Made by a program: the position numbers and the translations under genes
Shown: in pieces, positions 1 through 7,261 of the stretch
How positions within the stretch are numbered: position 1 is the stretch's first letter
Layout of the letters: the number at the start of each line of letters is the position of its first letter
Assembly: GCA_028701335.1 (NCBI GenBank)
Contig: JAQVQY010000004.1
Span: 12,037 to 46,668 of the forward strand
Source: Eubacteriales bacterium
GTDB lineage: Bacteria; Bacillota; Clostridia; Christensenellales; Aristaeellaceae
DNA length: 34,632 bases
Direction of reading: 5' to 3'
The notes under the pieces: model-generated
What the model was told of the DNA's origin: nothing
Seen by the model: the letters and a program-made list of their open reading frames with translations, nothing else
The model's database searches: none

Positions 1-1
1 G

Positions 2-58
2 AGCGTTGTTGACATCGAGGGGATTTCGCTGATCAAAACGACGGCTGTCACGGCGTAA
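2..58 (+). CDS. cas2: C-terminal end of Cas2 (type I-E, Cas2e), truncated by window start
   Basis: Open frame from base 2 to TAA at 56-58 reads SVVDIEGISLIKTTAVTA*. This resembles Cas2e tails of the (V)D(F/L)(D/E)G(L)xL type and sits directly upstream of a type I-E array. Not in the supplied ORF track. Confidence 0.6.
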   Translation, partial: SVVDIEGISLIKTTAVTA

Positions 59-98
59 ACCATTGATTTCATTCACTTTCTTGTTTTTTCGCTTAAGT
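59..98 (+). promoter_or_regulatory. Putative CRISPR leader (AT-rich gap between the cas2-like stop and repeat 1)
   Basis: AT-rich accattgatttcattcactttcttgttttttcgcttaagt immediately before the first repeat. The opposite end of the array is degenerate, which fits the leader being on the left. Confidence 0.55.
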
Positions 99-3000
99 AT
101 GCTCCCCACGCGCGTGGGGGTGAACCGCAATCACCATTTACACACCGCCTGCGGCAGCCCATGCTCCCCACGCGCGTGGGGGTGAACCGTGTTGCTGACA
201 CTCATGAATTAAAGATACTTACATGCTCCCCACGCGCGTGGGGGTGAACCGTTTACGGTTGGTATTATGGCAGATGGTGTGACATGCTCCCCACGCGCGT
301 GGGGGTGAACCGGACTACATCACCGCTACGCCCTGGGACGGGGTAAATGCTCCCCACGCGCGTGGGGGTGAACCGAAATACCTGGTTATCCTGATGCTCG
401 TCCTGGTATGCTCCCCACGCGCGTGGGGGTGAACCGTTGCAACATCATGCAACACCATGCAACATTCACATGCTCCCCACGCGCGTGGGGGTGAACCGGA
501 TGACCATGCCCATGGGGCAGGAACTGGTCACATGCTCCCCACGCGCGTGGGGGTGAACCGCTTCCTCTGGCCGGAAGCAGTAGATGATCGACATGCTCCC
601 CACGCGCGTGGGGGTGAACCGTACGCGGGCGCTCTACAATGCGATTGCGCCAAACATGCTCCCCACGCGCGTGGGGGTGAACCGGCTGCCCAGCAGGGCC
701 TTGCCTTTATGGCTGAATGCTCCCCACGCGCGTGGGGGTGAACCGGACTGAACGCCACCGTGGGCATGAAGCGCACATATGCTCCCCACGCGCGTGGGGG
801 TGAACCGGGCCTGATGGGCGACAAGTTCGCCGCCAACCTTCATGCTCCCCACGCGCGTGGGGGTGAACCGAGGAGGACAACATGAAAAGGACCGAAGCCT
901 ACAATGCTCCCCACGCGCGTGGGGGTGAACCGCAAGACGCAGAGTAGCAATCACCGCCGGGTCAATGCTCCCCACGCGCGTGGGGGTGAACCGACCTGTC
1001 AACCACATCGGAGCAGCTGGTCAAATCATGCTCCCCACGCGCGTGGGGGTGAACCGCACAACAATCTTGCGCACCTTAACAACGCTCACATGCTCCCCAC
1101 GCGCGTGGGGGTGAACCGCAAGCCGGTCATGTGGGAAATCCGGCCCATCACATGCTCCCCACGCGCGTGGGGGTGAACCGGAGCTTGGCCTTTTCCCGAT
1201 TTCAGGCGACACAATGCTCCCCACGCGCGTGGGGGTGAACCGGCTGTTTCTGCGCAGCCAACCGCTGCCAGTGACATGCTCCCCACGCGCGTGGGGGTGA
1301 ACCGTCCAATCTGCGCCCCCGCACGCTTGACCAGACATGCTCCCCACGCGCGTGGGGGTGAACCGCGAATGGGACGCATTTTCTAAAAAGATTGAACATG
1401 CTCCCCACGCGCGTGGGGGTGAACCGCTGAACAGCGCAGAAACCGGTGTGGCTGCCAATGCTCCCCACGCGCGTGGGGGTGAACCGCGCAAAATACCAGC
1501 GCCGCTGTTCAGATGGGATATGCTCCCCACGCGCGTGGGGGTGAACCGCGCTGGAGCCACAGGTGAGCCAGGCCATCAACGGATGCTCCCCACGCGCGTG
1601 GGGGTGAACCGTCAGACACATGCGTGTCCGGCCTTTTTGCGTTATGCTCCCCACGCGCGTGGGGGTGAACCGGAAGCCACCAAGGCCTATACCAATAAGC
1701 TGGTATGCTCCCCACGCGCGTGGGGGTGAACCGAGATACGGATATTGGTCCGACTCCGGGCCTATATGCTCCCCACGCGCGTGGGGGTGAACCGCGCTCT
1801 CCATATCCAGCGCCTTGACCGCCGCATGCTCCCCACGCGCGTGGGGGTGAACCGCGCCCATCCTCATAGCCGGGCACTTGATCCCCATGCTCCCCACGCG
1901 CGTGGGGGTGAACCAGACGGGCTTGCGGTAGCCGTCCTGCACGCCAAACATGCTCCCCACGCGCGTGGGGGTGAACCGGTGCTGATTGTGCGCCGGACGT
2001 ACAAGGAGCTGATGCTCCCCACGCGCGTGGGGGTGAACCGAATATGGGATAACCCTGATGGCTTGCCGCGCCTATGCTCCCCACGCGCGTGGGGGTGAAC
2101 CTTGCTTCGGGTTTCTTCTCGACTGCCATAAAGTCATGCTCCCCACGCGCGTGGGGGTGAACCGGGTGCTCACGCTCGACCTTGGCGATCTCAGCAATGC
2201 TCCCCACGCGCGTGGGGGTGAACCGGGTTTTAGCGGCTGGAAAATGGGTATGTCGCGATGCTCCCCACGCGCGTGGGGGTGAACCGCACGATGTCCATCT
2301 GCTTTTCTGTCAAATCTTATGCTCCCCACGCGCGTGGGGGTGAACCGAAATGGAGCTACGACAAAGGGGACCTCGGGGCGATGCTCCCCACGCGCGTGGG
2401 GGTGAACCGCGGGCAACAAAGCCACCGACTGGTCACCTGCCCATGCTCCCCACGCGCGTGGGGGTGAACCGACGGTCCAGGACTGGCTGCTGGTGACGGT
2501 ACGCATGCTCCCCACGCGCGTGGGGGTGAACCGAGCAGGCTCTCTCGACAACTCTCCCGGCGACCATGCTCCCCACGCGCGTGGGGGTGAACCGACAAAC
2601 GGCGCTTGGGTCAGGCTGACAGGCGCAATGCTCCCCACGCGCGTGGGGGTGAACCGACCGAACGGGAGTGAGTGAAACGGAGGCGGTCATGCTCCCCACG
2701 CGCGTGGGGGTGAACCGGCCTTCCAGGCGGTTGTTAACGCCATTGATACCATGCTCCCCACGCGCGTGGGGGTGAACCGGGCATCCTGTTTGAAAACATA
2801 AACGAATCCAGCATGCTCCCCACGCGCGTGGGGGTGAACCGTCTGTCGGGGGCCAATATTTGTCGAGCGGCACATGCTCCCCACGCGCGTGGGGGTGAAC
2901 CGTATTTCACGGTAGCCAACTCCGATACCGGCGGCATGCTCCCCACGCGCGTGGGGGTGAACCGCATCCCGGCATCTATCCTCCGTTGACGGGCAACATG

Positions 3001-6000
3001 CTCCCCACGCGCGTGGGGGTGAACCGCTTCATACTCGGGAGCGGGTTCAGGCGTAGGCATGCTCCCCACGCGCGTGGGGGTGAACCGAGCTGGGATGATT
3101 GCGAACCTGGAACGGATGAATGCTCCCCACGCGCGTGGGGGTGAACCGTCTGGTAGACTGGTTCAGGCGGGAGCTTAAATCATGCTCCCCACGCGCGTGG
3201 GGGTGAACCGGTTAACCCGGACATCATCGACCGGGTGAAGTACATGCTCCCCACGCGCGTGGGGGTGAACCGTTGAAGGTCGGCATGCGGTGGTTTGCGA
3301 GGCCATGCTCCCCACGCGCGTGGGGGTGAACCGAACCTTCTCATGACAAGGCAGGGCGAGGTACCATGCTCCCCACGCGCGTGGGGGTGAACCGCGCTAC
3401 AGTGAGGATACACCGATAAGGTGAATAATGCTCCCCACGCGCGTGGGGGTGAACCGGCAATAGGATCGGCATCAAGAAGTACAATATCATGCTCCCCACG
3501 CGCGTGGGGGTGAACCGGCGTCACCACCTGCCATCCCTGCGGGTACTGAATGCTCCCCACGCGCGTGGGGGTGAACCGGATAGTTATGTTGAGCTGTCCA
3601 GCAACGATACTCATGCTCCCCACGCGCGTGGGGGTGAACCGCTCAAATCACAGCGCTGGCAAGGCAGCGCAGACATGCTCCCCACGCGCGTGGGGGTGAA
3701 CCGTGTCAAGCCCGCTCCCCCCGGCCCTGTATCTGCATGCTCCCCACGCGCGTGGGGGTGAACCGCACTTATAGCGGAATCTGTGTCCGCGCGTACAAAT
3801 GCTCCCCACGCGCGTGGGGGTGAACCGCACAATTCTATTGCGTCAGGGGTCGCAAGGAACATGCTCCCCACGCGCGTGGGGGTGAACCTGCTGGACGAGA
3901 ACTTCATGACCGTGCCCTGGCATGCTCCCCACGCGCGTGGGGGTGAACCGACTACCTCAGCCAGCACCCTGGCGTCAAAACGGATGCTCCCCACGCGCGT
4001 GGGGGTGAACCGTGCAGTCCGCCAGGAGGTAGGTATGCAACCATACATGCTCCCCACGCGCGTGGGGGTGAACCGATGGCCCTGACAGACGCCATTTCCG
4101 TGGCCTGCATGCTCCCCACGCGCGTGGGGGTGAACCGAAAGGAGGCCCGCATGAGCGAAAGAACACAAGCAATGCTCCCCACGCGCGTGGGGGTGAACCG
4201 CAGGGGATCGCCTGGATATTGGAGGTAGAAGACATGCTCCCCACGCGCGTGGGGGTGAACCGCGTCTGAGCGCTACAAAGCCGCGATGATCGGGCATGCT
4301 CCCCACGCGCGTGGGGGTGAACCGCCACCCGCCGTACCAAAGGTGCGCCAGATCCACATGCTCCCCACGCGCGTGGGGGTGAACCCCCTGCGGCCTTCTC
4401 ATATGACTTCAGCGCTGCATGCTCCCCACGCGCGTGGGGGTGAACCGCTATGAGCAACATGCGTATCTACGATGCTTTCATGCTCCCCACGCGCGTGGGG
4501 GTGAACCGAGGCGTGAGCAAGTACGGCAACCGCAAGACCGATGCTCCCCACGCGCGTGGGGGTGAACCGTACAATATCAATGTACGAAAGTGGGCAAAGA
4601 GATGCTCCCCACGCGCGTGGGGGTGAACCGTCCGCCCTTTGGTTAGAGAAAGTAGGACATCGATGCTCCCCACGCGCGTGGGGGTGAACCGCCTCACCTC
4701 CCAGTGGTCGGTTCCGCCATACATGCTCCCCACGCGCGTGGGGGTGAACCGACTGACGCGTACCTGTTTGAGGACAAGCAGGCATGCTCCCCACGCGCGT
4801 GGGGGTGAACCGAAGAAAGGCACGGTGATAGGTGATGTATGGGAATGCTCCCCACGCGCGTGGGGGTGAACCGATGAGGCTGCCATGGAAAAGCAAGCCA
4901 CCTGCCATGCTCCCCACGCGCGTGGGGGTGAACCGTCTGTCGCCTGGGGCGAGCTGAAGAAGGCCAATGCTCCCCACGCGCGTGGGGGTGAACCGGCTTG
5001 ATTAGGTTCGGCGATGGCAGCATAATAATGCTCCCCACGCGCGTGGGGGTGAACCGGTGGACGTAGGCACCCTGGAATCCGCCCTGACCATGCTCCCCAC
5101 GCGCGTGGGGGTGAACCGGGAGATGACGCCAGCTACTCAAACGGGTATCGCATGCTCCCCACGCGCGTGGGGGTGAACCGCATCGTCGTCCTGAACGACC
5201 AGGGCGGCTCGCATGCTCCCCACGCGCGTGGGGGTGAACCGGTCAGGGAAGGCCAGATCGCTGGGGGACAGGTCATGCTCCCCACGCGCGTGGGGGTGAA
5301 CCGCACCCCGATCCGGATGATACGACCGTCAACGACATGCTCCCCACGCGCGTGGGGGTGAACCGCGCGGCTTGAATCCAATCCAATCCAATCCAATCCA
5401 TGCTCCCCACGCGCGTGGGGGTGAACCGAGCGCGTAGAAAGCGCCTGTAATGCGCTCAGGAATGCTCCCCACGCGCGTGGGGGTGAACCGCTTTTGGTAA
5501 AAAGAATTTTGCGTAACCTATTGCATGCTCCCCACGCGCGTGGGGGTGAACCTCGTGAAAGAAGTTGTTTCTTCTGCACCCCCGTCATGCTCCCCACGCG
5601 CGTGGGGGTGAACCGATGTACGTTTCCGGTCCGGTGGGCGTGAGTGCCATGCTCCCCACGCGCGTGGGGGTGAACCGGCGGATGAGGATGAAAACGGGGA
5701 CGTGGACTAATGCTCCCCACGCGCGTGGGGGTGAACCGATGCACGAGATCGCGGCCTGGGCGCTATCCGGATGCTCCCCACGCGCGTGGGGGTGAAGTCC
5801 AGCGTATGCGCTCAACCGCCGCCGTGTAAGGATGCTCCCCACGCGCGTGGGGGTGAACCGTAATACGGCGCCACCATGTCCAGCGATTCCTGGATGCTCC
5901 CCACACGCGTGGGGGTGAACCGGAATTCAACGCATATGATCGCATTATTGCGGGAAATGCTCCCCACACGCGTGGGGGTGAACCTAAGTGGATCAAGCTC

Positions 6001-6109
6001 ATGGTGGACATGTTTAACATGCTCCCCACACACGTAGGGGTGAACCGGCAAATGGTGGGGACCCCTACGGGACCGTGGTCATGCTCCCCACACACGTGGG
6101 GGTAATCCG
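99..6109 (+). CRISPR. Type I-E CRISPR array, 98 clear repeats
   Basis: 29-nt repeat ATGCTCCCCACGCGCGTGGGGGTGAACCG with internal CCCCACGCGCGTGGGG palindrome and I-E-style GTGAACCG end. Repeat starts run from 99 to 6081 at 60-63 bp spacing. Spacers appear unique. Confidence 0.99.
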
Positions 6110-6140
6110 ACGCATTCGTTTCCTAATGCGTCGTAAAACG

Positions 6141-6290
6141 GTTGGTCCCAGATGCGTGGGAGTGATCCTGGAAAGCACTTCGCACCTGATTCAACCAGGC
6201 CTGCTTCCTGAACAAGAAGGGGAAATTCGTGTCGCACTGGCAGCAAATTGCGTCACAGAGGATACTCCCCATTCATGCGAGGTTGGCAAC
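6141..6290 (+). repeat. Degenerate (fossil) CRISPR repeats beyond the trailer end
   Basis: 6141-6169 gttggtcccagatgcgtgggagtgatcct matches the repeat at about 18/29 positions, including GCGTGGG.GTGA.CC. Weaker candidates at 6201 (ctgcttcctgaacaagaaggggaaattcg) and 6262 (atactccccattcatgcgaggttggcaac) keep the 60-61 bp period. Confidence 0.6.
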
Positions 6291-6361
6291 TTCGAAAAGC
6301 GTTAGACAGCACCTTCCCAAATATTTTTCTCGTGCTCATACGGTCCAAAACAGCAGTTTAC

Positions 6362-6545
6362 CTACCCCCGCAGAACCCTGTTCCTCACCCGCCCCCACAG
6401 CACCTTCATCCCCTGCCTCAGATACCCGTCCAAGTGGCCTGACAGCCTTTCCAATCGCCGGGCGTGCCTTGCGCCAGGGCTTGAGCGCCTGCCAAGTGGC
6501 GCGGTACCGGATGCGAGCCAGGGTGCCCCTATCGCTTGGGGCCGC
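6362..6545 (-). pseudogene. Degenerate partial copy of the 3' end of the transglutaminase gene at 7262-9595
   Basis: Minus strand encodes GTLARIRYRATWQALKPWRKARPAIGKAVRPLGR, then after a frameshift YLRQGMKVLWGRVRNRVLRG. This parallels LALARIQYRAAWQTLKPWHKARLAISRAVRPLGGYLRRGVKGLWGRVRRKVRRG at the C-terminus of the full gene. DNA aligns at about 900 bp offset with a 1-nt insertion. Confidence 0.85.
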
Positions 6546-6571
6546 CGACAGCAAAAAAGCCTGCCGCCAAA

Positions 6572-6607
6572 AGAAAAAACCAGGGCAAATGGTACCACCC
6601 TGGTTTT
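6572..6607 (-). terminator. Intrinsic terminator of the glycine-zipper gene
   Basis: Perfect inverted repeat aaaaCCAGGG-caaatggtacca-CCCTGGtttt. On the minus strand it is followed by TTTTTTCTTTT, 16 nt after the stop codon at 6624. Confidence 0.85.
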
Positions 6608-6623
6608 GCCTGTGTGTTGAAGG

Positions 6624-6950
6624 TTATTTTTTGCTGATGGCGTTCTTGATGGCGCCGACAATGGCCGTGAGCAAAGCGCCGCCAGCGCCGCCGCCCAGAA
6701 TGCTGGCGATGATGCTGGTGATGTCCAGGCCCCCTGCCGAAACTGCCGGGGCGGCTGTTGCCGTGGCGGCCGCGGTGGCCGCGCCGATGCCCAGCAGGCG
6801 CAGCAGCTGGCCGCCGCCCAGGCCGCCAAGAAGGCCGGCAATGATGTTGCCGATGTTGCCCAAGGATACCTTGGGCGCGGCTTTGCCTGTGGCAGTTCCC
6901 CCAATAACACCGGATACGAGCTGGATGATGATCTGCACAATACCTGACAT
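6624..6950 (-). CDS. Small glycine-rich hydrophobic (glycine-zipper-like) protein, function unknown
   Basis: 108 aa MSGIVQIIIQLVSGVIGGTATGKAAPKV...AIVGAIKNAISKK. RBS GGAGAACAGC-ATG. Own terminator downstream. Confidence 0.8.
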   Translation of the reverse strand: MSGIVQIIIQLVSGVIGGTATGKAAPKVSLGNIGNIIAGLLGGLGGGQLLRLLGIGAATAAATATAAPAVSAGGLDITSIIASILGGGAGGALLTAIVGAIKNAISKK

Positions 6951-7261
6951 GCTGTTCTCCTTTCGCCAAATCCCTTGTTATTTTTTGCCGAGCAAACAAT
7001 ACGATGGTATCGTACCCGTTATTTTTGAATTGAATTGGGCAGGAGCGGAAGGTTTCAGGCATTTTGCGCGAAATTTTTGGCCGCGCTGTGACGCAACTGG
7101 GGAAAAGCCCTGGCGATGCCTTTATGGGCAGGCGGAGAAGCGCGGCCAGGGCGGGCAACCGGTGCGCCGTCTTGCCTGACAGCTCCGTTGCGCCGTCCCA
7201 GCATGGCCCGCTCCCTTTAAACCTCAGCCCGTGCGGGTCCGCTCCGGATGGAGCGCCGGGC

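Noticed and set aside
3457-3488. Spacer 55 reverse translation DIVLLDADPIA as a phage exonuclease or ParA-like target
   Set aside because: Suggestive but compatible with several families; not specific enough without a database search.
3642-3674. Spacer 58 translation LKSQRWQGSAD as a WXG100-like target
   Set aside because: Only a short W-x-G match; too little information to assign a family.
457-6095. Dozens of long ORFs on both strands with repeated SPPRAWGA / VHPHARGEH / FTPTRVGSM / APHARGGEP / LPTRVGVNR motifs
   Set aside because: These are the CRISPR repeat translated in different frames. The 61-62-bp period and a repeat without in-frame stops create artefactual tandem-repeat proteins.
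6229-7179. Plus-strand 316-aa ORF and overlapping minus-strand 192- and 209-aa ORFs
   Set aside because: They overlap the well-supported 108-aa gene (6624-6950), its terminator and the pseudogene; low-complexity Ala/Pro/Arg translations of GC-rich DNA.
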